Shown piece after piece: positions 17,029 through 26,226 of a stretch of 64,000 bases of DNA. The notes beneath the pieces were generated by a model, which did no database searches, was not told where the DNA came from, and saw only the letters and a list, made by a program, of their open reading frames with translations. The position numbers were made by a program, and so were the translations under genes. The stretch comes from JAMXLO01 sp963719805 (GTDB taxonomy: Bacteria > Pseudomonadota > Alphaproteobacteria > Acetobacterales > Acetobacteraceae), in the NCBI GenBank assembly GCA_963719805.1, contig CAVRDF010000008.1, forward strand, positions 620,001 to 684,000. The letters are read 5' to 3'. The first letter of the stretch is position 1. The number at the start of each line of letters is the position of its first letter.

Positions 17029-18563
17029 TGCCTGACGGGCGTGCACCAGATGGCACCAACCGAGCGGCGATCACCGTCTGCGTGATCCTCGCCACCCTCA
17101 TGCAGGCGCTCGACACGACCATCGCCAATGTCGCGCTGCCCTATATGCAGGGCAGTGTTTCGGCGAGTCAGGATCAGATCGACTGGGTGCTAACCTCATA
17201 TATCGTCGCTGCCGCGATCATGACGCCGCCGACCGGCTTCCTGGCCGGGCGGTTTGGCATCAAGCGCCTGTTCCTTGTCTCAGTCGCCGGCTTCACCATC
17301 GCGTCGATGCTGTGCGGCATGGCACAATCCCTGGTGCAGATCGTGTTGTTCCGGATCCTGCAGGGCCTGTTCGGCGCCGCGCTCGTCCCACTCTCGCAGA
17401 CTGTCCTTTTCAACATCAATTCGAAGGAGCGGCAGGGATCGGCAATGGCTCTGTGGGGCGTTGCGGTAATGGCCGGACCAGTTCTTGGGCCGGTGCTCGG
17501 TGGCTGGCTGACCGAGGCCTACAGTTGGCGCTACGTTTTCTACATCAACCTGCCGATCGGCGCCCTTGCATTTTTCGGCATGACGACTTTCCTCAAGGAT
17601 ACACCACGGGACGCCACGACGAAGCTGGATTGGTTCGGTTTCGGCACCCTGAGCCTGGCAATCGGCGCGATGCAGGTCGCGTTGGACCGCGGCGAAGAGA
17701 AAGGCTGGTTCGGCTCCGGCGAGATCATCATCGAAGCCATCATCGCTGCCGCGGCACTCTACCTGTTCCTCGTCCATACCTTCACTGCGCGTGAGCCCTT
17801 CGTACGGCCGTCTCTGTTCCGTGACCGCAACTTCACCGCCGGGATCCTCTTCGTCGCCGTCGTCGGCCTCACCTACTATGCCTCGCTGGCCCTTCAGCCT
17901 CCCTATCTTCAGAATCTTATGAATTACCCTATCGTCACGGCGGGCCTTGTGTTGGGACCTCGGGGCGTTGGGACGATGGCCGCAATGATGGTCGTCGGGA
18001 AATTGATCGGGCGGGTCGATACGCGGATGCTACTCGGCACCGGCCTGGGGCTCACCGCGTGGTCGTTCTACGCGATGACCGGTTGGACGCCTGATGTTTC
18101 GCAGACCACCATCATTTTGGTGGGGGTGATCCAGGGCATTGGTCTCGGCTTCATCTTCGTGCCACTCAGCACGGTGACCCTGTCGACGCTGTCGAATGAG
18201 CAGCGGGCGGAAGGCGCCGGCCTCTACAGTCTGTCGCGCAACATCGGTTCCAGCATCGGCATCTCGGTGGTGAACAGCCTGTTGACGCAGAACACGCAAG
18301 TCAACCACGCCGACATCGTGCAGCATGCCACCGCCGTCAACCGAATCTTCGCCGATCCAGTTATCGCGCGGTTTTGGGATCCGTTCACCGCAGCTGGTCG
18401 CGCTGCACTCGACGCCGTGATCACGCAACAGGCGCAGATCATTGCCTACATCGACGATTACAAGCTGTTGATGATCGCCACGCTGCTCGTCCTTCCACTG
18501 CTGATCGTCTTCCAGCGGTCGCCCAATATCGGCGGTCAGGAGCACGCGCCGGTCATGGAATGA
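17028..18563 (+). CDS. emrB: DHA2-family MFS drug efflux transporter (EmrB type)
   Basis: About 511 residues with the 14-helix DHA2 pattern. Conserved motifs include LDTTIANVALPYMQG in helix 1, DQIDWVLTSYIVAAAIMTP, GRFGIKRLF (motif A) and the VMAGPVLGPVLGGWLTE antiporter motif C. Its ATG overlaps the stop of the adaptor gene (17026-17030), so the two are coupled. The pair should export lipophilic or acidic toxic compounds by proton antiport; the substrate is unknown. Confidence 0.94.
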   Translation: MPDGRAPDGTNRAAITVCVILATLMQALDTTIANVALPYMQGSVSASQDQIDWVLTSYIVAAAIMTPPTGFLAGRFGIKRLFLVSVAGFTIASMLCGMAQSLVQIVLFRILQGLFGAALVPLSQTVLFNINSKERQGSAMALWGVAVMAGPVLGPVLGGWLTEAYSWRYVFYINLPIGALAFFGMTTFLKDTPRDATTKLDWFGFGTLSLAIGAMQVALDRGEEKGWFGSGEIIIEAIIAAAALYLFLVHTFTAREPFVRPSLFRDRNFTAGILFVAVVGLTYYASLALQPPYLQNLMNYPIVTAGLVLGPRGVGTMAAMMVVGKLIGRVDTRMLLGTGLGLTAWSFYAMTGWTPDVSQTTIILVGVIQGIGLGFIFVPLSTVTLSTLSNEQRAEGAGLYSLSRNIGSSIGISVVNSLLTQNTQVNHADIVQHATAVNRIFADPVIARFWDPFTAAGRAALDAVITQQAQIIAYIDDYKLLMIATLLVLPLLIVFQRSPNIGGQEHAPVME

Positions 18564-19056
18564 CAAAGGTCCAGGCAAACATCCGAGCAGCTACCATCAA
18601 CCTTAGCCCAATGTCTGCATTCGAGCCGCCGCTAAGTGACCCGGAACGACCACGATGGGAGCGAGGCTGACAGCCCGCGAGCGGCCGAGCGAAATAAGAC
18701 GCAATGTCGGCTCGTCCGCGTGGTGACCATGAAAGGACTTAGATCTCCTGGCAGACAAGCTGTACTGCCGGGAGGTTGGTTCCCGCGCCATCCGCGAAGA
18801 TCGGCCAGATCGAAGGCCGCGCCGATGCCGTCGCCGCGGAGTAGGCGATCGGTGCTATGCCTCCAATGCCGGCAACGCGAGTGCCACGGATCGGCGTCCA
18901 CGGAGAATCTCCCCGGAGAATTTACATACCGCTGTCACTTTTGTCCCGCGCTTTGCGCGGTTCGTCGCTGCCTCGCAGCACGTCTGCCGATAAATGGCCG
19001 GGCTATACTGCCGGCCATAATTTTGGCATCCCTCCTGGGAACAGCTCCCGGAGCTT
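18564..19056. other. Intergenic stretch, no gene recognised
   Basis: 493 nt between convergent genes (efflux pump and TetR). Open frames on both strands lack starts with ribosome sites and family matches. No clear terminator hairpin with a T-run was found by eye. Confidence 0.35.
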
Positions 19057-19698
19057 TTATTTTACTCTGGCAGAGCCGCTTGGCCGGCGATTTTGTCCGT
19101 TGCTCGGGCGCCGACTTAATCCATCGACGAAGATATCAACCAAATGCAGCACCTTTGCCTGCCAACCAGGTCCGTCCTGGGCGTAGCACATGCCTACCAC
19201 GGTCCTTAGCAGGTCTTCGGCATCGATATCGGACCGAAGTTCTCCGGTGGCTGCGGCCCGCCGCAACAAGGCCCCTAGCGCTCCGGACAATCGCTCAAAA
19301 GAGCAGGCGACGAGCTCAGACGAACTGTGTGCCGCTAAAGCGAGCGCTGTCGCCATGCCCTTCTTCGTCGCCATGAATTCGACGCCAGCCTGCATCCATT
19401 TGCGCAATGCCTCGACCGGCTTCGCCTGCGCCTCGAGCTGGCTGGCTAGCTCTACAAGTTGGTCCACCTCGCGCCGATAAACAGCCTCATAGAGCGCCTC
19501 TCTCGTTGGGAAGTGCCGGTACAGTGTCCCGATTCCCACAGCGGCGTGTCGCGCCACCGCCTCGAGGCTCGCTTCCGGCCCTCCCTCGCTGAACACCGCT
19601 TTGGCCGCCTCCAACACACGTTCACGATTGCGAATGGCATCCGTGCGCGGCTTCCGATTTCTCGTCAGTGGGCCCTTGTAAACGGAGGCTCCCTCCAC
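19057..19698 (-). CDS. TetR/AcrR-family transcriptional regulator
   Basis: About 213 residues from a GTG at 19698 preceded by GGGAGGGAAAT. The HTH is RVLEAAKAVFSEGGPEASLEAVARHAAVGIGTLYRHF, shown here as the classic AVFSEGG and VGIGTLYRHFPTREALYE blocks. The open frame continues upstream to 20181 only because it lies opposite the next gene. It is divergent from the molybdenum aldehyde oxidoreductase operon and probably represses it. A C-rich/G-rich inverted repeat lies just upstream of its start. Confidence 0.88.
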   Translation of the reverse strand: MEGASVYKGPLTRNRKPRTDAIRNRERVLEAAKAVFSEGGPEASLEAVARHAAVGIGTLYRHFPTREALYEAVYRREVDQLVELASQLEAQAKPVEALRKWMQAGVEFMATKKGMATALALAAHSSSELVACSFERLSGALGALLRRAAATGELRSDIDAEDLLRTVVGMCYAQDGPGWQAKVLHLVDIFVDGLSRRPSNGQNRRPSGSARVK

Positions 19699-19706
19699 AT
19701 TTCCCT

Positions 19707-19720
19707 CCCGGTGTGCCGGG
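19707..19720. promoter_or_regulatory. Inverted repeat in tetR/molybdenum-oxidoreductase divergent promoter
   Basis: The arms CCCGG and CCGGG are separated by TGTG. It sits 9 nt upstream of the TetR GTG and 57 nt upstream of the iron-sulfur subunit ATG, a plausible operator position. The arms are short and GC-rich, so chance is possible in this genome. Confidence 0.3.
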
Positions 19721-19777
19721 TAGCCGATCGAAGTCCCGCCGTCGCACGTCCCCCCACAGTTCTCATCGGAGTGCCGC

Positions 19778-20275
19778 ATGGGCCTGTCAATCACTCTCAC
19801 CATCAACGGTGTACAGCGCAAAGTCGAGCTGGGGGATCCGAGGGTTACCCTTCTCGATCTGCTGCGCGAACGCTTGGACCTCACCGGCACTAAGAAGGGA
19901 TGTGATCGCGGCCAATGCGGTGCATGCACTGTCCTGCTCGACGGCCGGCGGGTGAACTCCTGCCTTGTGCTCGCAGTCAGCCAAGATGGAGCCGAGGTGC
20001 TGACAGTTGAAGGGTTGGCCCAGAGTGGAGAGCTACATCCCGTGCAGGCAGCCTTCATCAACCACGATGCCCTGCAATGCGGTTTCTGTACACCGGGCCA
20101 GATTATGAGCGCTGTGGGCCTCCTCCAGGAAGGCCACGCCGGCGAAGACCCAGAGCGCGTGCGCGAAGGCATGAGCGGCAATCTCTGCCGTTGCGGCGCC
20201 TATCGCGGCATCACCGAAGCGGTGCTGGAAGCTCAGCAGAGCCTGCCCCAGACCGTGCGAAAGGCAGCAGCATGA
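19778..20275 (+). CDS. paoA: Aldehyde oxidoreductase [2Fe-2S] subunit (PaoA/YagT-like)
   Basis: 165 residues carrying two [2Fe-2S] clusters. C42, C47, C50 and C62 form the plant-ferredoxin-type site; C101, C104, C137 and C139 form the second, helical site. This is the small subunit of the xanthine-oxidase family. Unlike E. coli PaoA, no twin-arginine signal peptide is seen, so the enzyme may be cytosolic. GGAG precedes the ATG by 7 nt. Its stop overlaps the FAD subunit start. Confidence 0.92.
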   Translation: MGLSITLTINGVQRKVELGDPRVTLLDLLRERLDLTGTKKGCDRGQCGACTVLLDGRRVNSCLVLAVSQDGAEVLTVEGLAQSGELHPVQAAFINHDALQCGFCTPGQIMSAVGLLQEGHAGEDPERVREGMSGNLCRCGAYRGITEAVLEAQQSLPQTVRKAAA

Positions 20276-21330
20276 ACCGCTTCGATTACGTCCGGCCGGC
20301 AACGGTGCCGGAGGCCGTTGCCGCTGCAGCACTGCCGGGAAGTGCCTATCTGGCGGCCGGGACCAACCTGCTTGACCTGATGAAGGGCGGCATCATCAGC
20401 CCGAAATGGCTGATCGATGTCAGTCGCCTTTCCGGACTCAACCAAATTGAGCCACTGCCGGATGGTGGAGTGCGCATTGGCGCCGGGGTACGCAATGCCG
20501 CGCTGGCCTATGATCCCGCGTTCAGCAAGCATTTCCCGTCGGTCGCCGAAGCGCTGCTATCCGGTGCGTCGGCCCAACTGCGCAACGCCGCGACCGTCGG
20601 TGGTAATATTCTGCAGCGCACTCGCTGCGCTTACTTCTACGACCCGGCGAGTGCCTGCAACAAACGGCACCCAGGCGCAGGCTGTGACGCGCGTGGTGGC
20701 GAAAACCGGCTGCACGCGGTGTTGGGTTGGAGCGATGCCTGCATCGCCACGCATCCGTCCGATTTCTGCGTCCCGCTCGCCGCGCTGGACGCCATCGTGG
20801 AGATTGAGGGGCAGGCAGGCCGACGCGAAATCGCGTTGGAAGCATTCCATTTGCTGCCCGGCTCCTCGCCGGAGCTCGAAAGCTTGCTGGCGCCAGGCGA
20901 ACTGGTTGTTGCCATTCGCCTGCCTGGAGCAGCTGCACGGTTCGCAGCGAATGCACGTTACCTGAAGTTGCGCGAGCGCACCTCGTATGCCTTCGCCGTG
21001 GTTTCTGCCGCCGCCTGCTTGCGGATCGAGGACGGATACATCGCCGAGGCACGGCTGGCGTTGGGTGGGGTGGCAGCAAAGCCCTGGCGAGCCAGAGACG
21101 CGGAGGCGGCTCTAGCTGGCGCCAAACCGGATGTCGGTAACTTCCGCCGCGCCGCGGAGGCGGCATTGGCCGAGGCCCGTCCATCCGGGGACAACGCCTT
21201 CAAGATCGAGCTGGCTCGGCGGATCGTCGTCCGCGCACTGGGCCTCGCAGCGGCAGGGACTCCCGATCGTATGCCCGCGCTCCCTGCCTCTCCCTTCGCT
21301 CCCATTCCCGGAGGCGCGCTTCATGGCTGA
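20272..21330 (+). CDS. paoB: Aldehyde oxidoreductase FAD subunit (PaoB/YagS-like)
   Basis: 352 residues from ATG 20272 (ATGA overlap with the preceding stop). FAD-binding segments are AAGTNLLDLM (about 28-37) and TVGGNILQRTRC (108-119). C119, C129 and C138 within CAYFYDPASACNKRHPGAGC mark the extra [4Fe-4S] cluster insert that separates PaoB-type subunits from ordinary xanthine-dehydrogenase FAD subunits. It passes electrons from the iron-sulfur clusters to FAD. Confidence 0.92.
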   Translation: MNRFDYVRPATVPEAVAAAALPGSAYLAAGTNLLDLMKGGIISPKWLIDVSRLSGLNQIEPLPDGGVRIGAGVRNAALAYDPAFSKHFPSVAEALLSGASAQLRNAATVGGNILQRTRCAYFYDPASACNKRHPGAGCDARGGENRLHAVLGWSDACIATHPSDFCVPLAALDAIVEIEGQAGRREIALEAFHLLPGSSPELESLLAPGELVVAIRLPGAAARFAANARYLKLRERTSYAFAVVSAAACLRIEDGYIAEARLALGGVAAKPWRARDAEAALAGAKPDVGNFRRAAEAALAEARPSGDNAFKIELARRIVVRALGLAAAGTPDRMPALPASPFAPIPGGALHG

Positions 21331-23581
21331 GACCCAACCGATCAGCATTGCTTCTTCTCGCCGGCATGGTAGCAGCATCGGCCAGCCGCTTACCCGCCGC
21401 GATGGGCTTCTGAAGGTGACCGGCGAAGCCCGCTACGCAGCCGATAACCATCCGCCCGGTATGCTGCATGCCGTGCTCGCAGTGAGCAGCATCGCCCGTG
21501 GCCGCGTGAGCTTTCTAGATGCGGCGGCGGCACGGGCGCATCCCGGGGTGTTCGAGGTGATGACGCCGGCGAACCGCCCACGGCTTGCGCTGGATCCGGA
21601 TGCGAAATTGCACCCGTTCATGTTCCGTCTGGACCTGCTGCAGAACGACAGGGTGCGCTACGTCGGACAGCCGATCGCGGTCGTGATCGCCGAGACGCTG
21701 GAAGCGGCGACGGAAGCCGCGGCGCTGTTGGCGCCACGCTATAACGTGGAACCGCCCAGCATCGGGCTGGACAGCACCAACAGCTTCATCCCGCCCGCCA
21801 TCGGCGTCGGCTCTCCATCCGAGGCGCAGCGCGGTGACGTCGAAGCGGGTCTGGCCGCAGCGGAGCACCGGATCGAGGCAACCTACGAGACACCGCCCCA
21901 GTACCATAATCCGATGGAGCCCCATGCCATCGTGGCGGAATGGGACGGCGACCATTTGACCGTGGATACGCCAAGCCAAGGCCTGGCCTGGGCTCAGGAG
22001 CGGATCGCAGGCCTGTTCGGGATCCCGCGGGACAACATCCATATTCGTAGCCCCTATTTGGGTGGCGGGTTCGGCTCCAAAGGCCTGATTTCGGGGCCGC
22101 AGGTGCTCGGCATCCTGGCCGCCCGTCTGCTCGGGCGGCCCGTGAAGTTGGTGCTGCGCAGGGACCAGATGTACGGACCGGTCGGCCATCGGGCGCCGAC
22201 GCGCCAGACGCTCCGCCTGGGCGCCGATCACCAGGGTCAGTTGACAGCGATCCACCACCACATGCGCACGGCCACCAGCACCTTCGACGACTTCTTCGAA
22301 CCCTCTGTTCAGGTCAGCCACGCGCTGTATGCCAGCCCGGCCATCGCGACGGGCGCGGAAGCTGTGCGGCTGGACACGGGCACGCCGATTTTTATGCGCG
22401 CGCCAGGCGAAGCGAGCGGCAGCGTTGCATTGGAAAGCGCAATCGATGAGATGGCGTTGGCAGTCGGCATAGACCCGCTGGACTTCCGCCTGAGGAACTA
22501 CGCCGAGGCGGAGCCGATTTCTGAGAAGCCCTTCTCCTCTAAGGCATTGCGGGAGTGCTATGCGCAAGGCGCCGCGCGCTTCGGTTGGGCGGGCCGTCCG
22601 TTAGCGCCACGGCAGATGCGTGATGAGAACGGGCTGCTGGTTGGCTGGGGTCTCGGCACTGCCATTTTCCCTGCCATCATGTTCCAGGGTAATGCGAGGG
22701 CCGTCCTTCGTGCCGACGGCACCGGCTTGGTGGAACTCGGCGCCCAGGACATGGGCCAGGGTGCGTGGACTGCGCTCGCACAGATCGCCGCCGACAGTCT
22801 GGGCCTGGAGTTAGAGCAACTCGAGTTCCGCGCCGGCAGCTCCGACCTGCCGGACGCCGGCATCGCCGGCGGCTCCGCTCACACCGCAACCGCTGGCATG
22901 GCCATTCACGGCGCCGGCGCCGACGTCATTGCCAAACTGGCTGAATTGGCCATGGGCGACGAACGATCGCCGCTGTTCGGTGCGGGCAATGCAGGCGTAC
23001 CAGCGCGCGGCGGCCGGCTGATCAGACGAGACGACGAGAGCCGAAGCGAGAGCTATGCCGACATTCTAAGCCGCACCGGCATGGCGGAAATCGAAGGGCG
23101 TGGCAGCGGCGTTGCAGACCCGGCCGCGCAGACTGCCTACTCCATGCACGCTCATGGGGCCGTGTTTGCCGAGGTCAAGGCGGACCCTGATCTGGGACAG
23201 ATCCGTGCGACGCGGGTCGTCGGCGCATTTGCGGCGGGCACTATCATCAACCCGCGGCTGGTGCAGAGCCAATATTACGGTGGCATGATCTGGGGCGTGT
23301 CCTTCGCGCTGCACGAGCAGGCGGTGTTAGACCTCCGATCCGGACGAGTGATGAATGCGAACCTGGCCGAGTACCATGTGCCGGTTAATGCTGACGTGCC
23401 ATCGCTCGAGGCGATCCTGGTCGAGGAATCCGATCCGCATGTGAATGCACTTGGTATCAAGGGCGTCGGCGAGATCGGCATTACTGGAACGGCGGGGGCG
23501 ATCGCCAATGCCGTTTGGCACGCAACCGGCGTTCGCGTCCGTCGTTTTCCGATCACCCTCGAGCAGCTGATCGGAGATTAA
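21323..23581 (+). CDS. paoC: Aldehyde oxidoreductase molybdenum-cofactor subunit (PaoC/YagR-like)
   Basis: 752 residues from ATG 21323, which overlaps the preceding stop by 8 nt and has GGAGG upstream. Molybdopterin-binding blocks include LGGGFGSKG, MRAPGEASG and QDMGQGAWTALAQIAAD, and the catalytic Glu is about residue 717 in GVGEIGITG. The MRAPGE segment carries G-E-A-S where xanthine dehydrogenases differ, fitting an aldehyde oxidase. No XdhC/PaoD chaperone gene follows, so the cofactor must be inserted by a product encoded elsewhere. Confidence 0.93.
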   Translation: MAETQPISIASSRRHGSSIGQPLTRRDGLLKVTGEARYAADNHPPGMLHAVLAVSSIARGRVSFLDAAAARAHPGVFEVMTPANRPRLALDPDAKLHPFMFRLDLLQNDRVRYVGQPIAVVIAETLEAATEAAALLAPRYNVEPPSIGLDSTNSFIPPAIGVGSPSEAQRGDVEAGLAAAEHRIEATYETPPQYHNPMEPHAIVAEWDGDHLTVDTPSQGLAWAQERIAGLFGIPRDNIHIRSPYLGGGFGSKGLISGPQVLGILAARLLGRPVKLVLRRDQMYGPVGHRAPTRQTLRLGADHQGQLTAIHHHMRTATSTFDDFFEPSVQVSHALYASPAIATGAEAVRLDTGTPIFMRAPGEASGSVALESAIDEMALAVGIDPLDFRLRNYAEAEPISEKPFSSKALRECYAQGAARFGWAGRPLAPRQMRDENGLLVGWGLGTAIFPAIMFQGNARAVLRADGTGLVELGAQDMGQGAWTALAQIAADSLGLELEQLEFRAGSSDLPDAGIAGGSAHTATAGMAIHGAGADVIAKLAELAMGDERSPLFGAGNAGVPARGGRLIRRDDESRSESYADILSRTGMAEIEGRGSGVADPAAQTAYSMHAHGAVFAEVKADPDLGQIRATRVVGAFAAGTIINPRLVQSQYYGGMIWGVSFALHEQAVLDLRSGRVMNANLAEYHVPVNADVPSLEAILVEESDPHVNALGIKGVGEIGITGTAGAIANAVWHATGVRVRRFPITLEQLIGD

Positions 23582-23775
23582 GGCTAGTTTCCACGAAAGG
23601 CGTTCGTCTTCCGGGCGTGCAAGCCGCCGTTCAACTGTCCAGTGACGGCCGGTGCGATGAACTCGTCGACGGTGAAGCTTTTTGGCCGCGCTGTTCAAAA
23701 CGGAGTGGCAATCAGGTTGATACGGGTCCGTAAACAACGCACCTACGACCAGCGACTGCATAACCAACAGCGGCG

Positions 23776-24371
23776 TCAAGCGCCACATTCGAGGGATTTT
23801 GCCGATGGCTTTGGGAGGTTGAACGGGAAGTTAATGCGATTGGCCTCACCGCATGCCATCACCGGCTCGCGCACGAATCGCCGCAGAGCACGATACGTGT
23901 CTGCGGCCAACGGCGGCGGATCTGCGTCGGCGTCCGCCGGAACGCCTGCGGGGAACACATCGACGAACTATCCCTCCCTCGCCGCAGGGTCGTGGCTCGC
24001 ATCGTGATACCGCGTCGGCATAGCCGGCTCAGCTCCCGGTTTAGCCTCGACTTGCCCCAAGCAGCGTGCAGTCCGACCGCTCGCCGTAAGCTTTCCAGCG
24101 CCGACATCGGATCGTGCCGCAGTTCGTGATGGTCGTTGAGAACTTGGTAACCCAACGCGGTGCCAGCTACTCGTTGCGGCATCATTGTCGCGACCGTGCT
24201 CGACCAGTTCATGTCTTCGAGCATCGACGAAGCATGCGGTCTATCGTTCCGTAAGCTGGATCGACGATCGGTCTCGCCCTGCAGCAGGGCTGCCGGATCC
24301 GAGGTAATCGCGCTCCCATCGAATGCCGCTACCAACAGACGACTCTGGACGAGTCCAAGCCCAAACAGCAT
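23776..24371 (-). pseudogene. IS1380-family transposase relic
   Basis: The minus strand reads AAFDGSAITSDPAALLQ, then VLNDHHELRHDP and GKSRLNREL, the N-terminal signature of IS1380 transposases. After a deletion it reads RRWPQTRIVLCGDSC and, in another frame, REPVMACGEANRINF, matching the family's DSGFARE...MAWCEAN block. The central catalytic stretch is missing and frames are broken, so it is dead. No matching end repeats were located. It abuts the phage terminase gene. Confidence 0.75.
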
Positions 24372-24397
24372 CGCGCAATGTTCTGTCAGTACCCGGG

Positions 24398-25831
24398 TTA
24401 GCGTCGATGAGAAGCACCTGGCGGTCTGGTTGGGTTTGGCCGCCGTGCCGGTGTTCGTTGAGAAATCTGTGCTGATATCCAGTTCAGCGCCTGGGACGTG
24501 CTGTCGACCTGATCGTCATGGGCACCAGTTGGGAATGCCAGCAGCTCACTGACGTACTCGGCCAGCCACGGCGCTTCACGCGGCAGTAGCACCTGACCGG
24601 CTTCAAATTTAGGGGCTTGCGCCAGAAGCCGGGCCTCCTTGTCGAACATCGGCCGCCGCAAGATCGGCCGCACCGGCCCATGCTGTCGCATCACTTGGGT
24701 GATCGCGCGCCCGATATCGGTATCTTCGATAAGCGTCGCGTCTGCCTTGTAGCGCATATGCACATTATGAATCATACGCTGGAGGTCGGGCACCTCGTAC
24801 TTGGCGCGCGCAACGTCCAGCAAGTAGATGTCGCTGCCATTCAAACCCCAAATGGTCCCCACAGAATAATCGCTGGCTTCGCCGACCGTCGAGGCGGTGT
24901 CCCAGCTCACGATCACCTGTTCCAGCGAAGGCGCGATGTCATAATAGCGCAGCCACGCCCGGCGGATGGCGTTGCCATCGGGCGGCACTGGGTCCTGTTG
25001 ATATTGAGCGGCAAAGCTCATGCTGCCGAGCGTGCGCCGGATCTGATCCAGCACAGCGTGGTCTTCGCGGCCCGGCTGAATGACTTCATCAACCCCGCGC
25101 AGATAGACGTCTTGTGGGTCGGGACCCATGCGATATGACCGCTCCTCGGTCTCGATCGCCGGAATGGCCGCCAGCTCCCACTCCTCCTGTTCCAGCACAT
25201 GGCCAACCAGATCGTCCTGGTGCAGCCGCTGCATGACGATAATGATCGCCCCCCGTGCCTTGTCGTTCAGGCGCGTGTAGAGCGTGTTGTCATAGAATTC
25301 CTTGACCTTTCGACGTTCCGCTGCCGAGAACGCCGCCTGCGCCTTCATCGGGTCGTCGATGATGATCAGATCGGCACCGCGGCCCAGGATCGAGCCACCG
25401 ACTGAGCTGGCGTAGCGGAAGCCGTGCTGGGTCGTGGTGATTTCGTTCTTGCGGGCCCGCTTGATCTGAAAGGCGGGGAACAATTCTCTATACCAATCGG
25501 ACTCGACGATCGTGCGGAATGCCGTGGCATGCAGACGAGCCAGCTCTTCCGCATAACTGACAGCGATGATCCGCAGCTTCGGGTCATGCCCCATTGCCCA
25601 GGCGGTATAAGCGACCGTGACGCAGATCGACTTCAGATGCCGCGGCGGGATGGTGATGGCGAGCCGGGTCAGTTCGCCGTTCCCCACCCGCGACAGCTGA
25701 TAGCCGATATGACGAATGTGCCAGTTGCGCTGGTACGGCCGACCTGCCTCCAACGTCGCAAAGCACTTGCCGATGAAGGAGGGCAGGTCCTGCCGCAGCA
25801 GCTGGCGCAGAACCGCGCGCTGATCAACCAT
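24398..25831 (-). CDS. terL: Phage terminase large subunit (TerL)
   Basis: 477 residues from ATG 25831, with GGGGAGGGGTGGCC ahead. The ATPase domain has PPRHLKS (62-68, Walker A type) and the Walker B LIIIDDP (about 155-161). The C-terminal nuclease domain shows VSWDTAS, LIEDTDIG and HDDQVDS, the three acidic clusters of the RNase H-like fold. It packages phage DNA in virions, but no portal, capsid or tail genes are present here. It overlaps the (frame-corrected) DUF5681 gene by 8 nt. The C-terminal tail may be altered by the IS1380 relic next to it. Confidence 0.9.
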   Translation of the reverse strand: MVDQRAVLRQLLRQDLPSFIGKCFATLEAGRPYQRNWHIRHIGYQLSRVGNGELTRLAITIPPRHLKSICVTVAYTAWAMGHDPKLRIIAVSYAEELARLHATAFRTIVESDWYRELFPAFQIKRARKNEITTTQHGFRYASSVGGSILGRGADLIIIDDPMKAQAAFSAAERRKVKEFYDNTLYTRLNDKARGAIIIVMQRLHQDDLVGHVLEQEEWELAAIPAIETEERSYRMGPDPQDVYLRGVDEVIQPGREDHAVLDQIRRTLGSMSFAAQYQQDPVPPDGNAIRRAWLRYYDIAPSLEQVIVSWDTASTVGEASDYSVGTIWGLNGSDIYLLDVARAKYEVPDLQRMIHNVHMRYKADATLIEDTDIGRAITQVMRQHGPVRPILRRPMFDKEARLLAQAPKFEAGQVLLPREAPWLAEYVSELLAFPTGAHDDQVDSTSQALNWISAQISQRTPARRPNPTRPPGASHRR

Positions 25832-26226
25832 GGCCACCCCTCCCCGCGTGGATCGCCACATAGTCCGCCAGAAGCGTCGCGTCCTCGGGGGCTATCCTGT
25901 GGCTCGTCCGCGGCCACATCATCGTCCGCCGAATGGTCCGGCGGATCCAAACGGATGGCGAAATGCAGCAACGCGAGCCCCAGCTTCGGATCGCCACCTT
26001 TGAGCGCATCAAACGTCACACTTGATGCCACGGCAGCCAGGGCCGGCACCTTTATCTGTTTGCCATTCTCCTTGACCGTCACCTGCTTGAGGAGCTGCTC
26101 AATAACGATCTGGCTGAGGCCCCGCGCGCCTTTCGGCCGGCCCGCTGGATTTCCCGACTGACCCCTCTTGAATTGGTGCTGACGCGGCGGCCGGCCGCGG
26201 CCGACCCGGTACGATGAATCAGACAT
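25824..26226 (-). CDS. DUF5681 protein, apparent frameshift near its C-terminus
   Basis: It starts at ATG 26226 with the DUF5681 signature FKRGQSGNPAGRPKGARG (about 18-35). As read, the frame runs on to 25669 and overlaps terL by 163 nt with implausible sequence. Dropping one C from the CCCCC run (plus positions 25887-25891) gives the natural ending PEDATLLADYVAIHAGRGGHG, stopping at 25824 with an 8-nt overlap to terL, about 133 residues. DUF5681 proteins often sit before terminases and may act as small terminase or DNA-binding factors. This role is inferred. Confidence 0.72.

Noticed and set aside
18636..19376. Plus-strand frame of 246 codons between the efflux pump and TetR gene.
   Set aside because: No ribosome site, no family pattern, and its second half is antisense to the TetR gene.
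21515..22567. Minus-strand frame of 350 codons in the molybdenum subunit gene.
   Set aside because: Antisense shadow; no start with ribosome site and no domain.
24160..24552. Plus-strand frame across the IS1380 relic and terL end.
   Set aside because: It is antisense to both supported minus-strand features and has no recognisable product.
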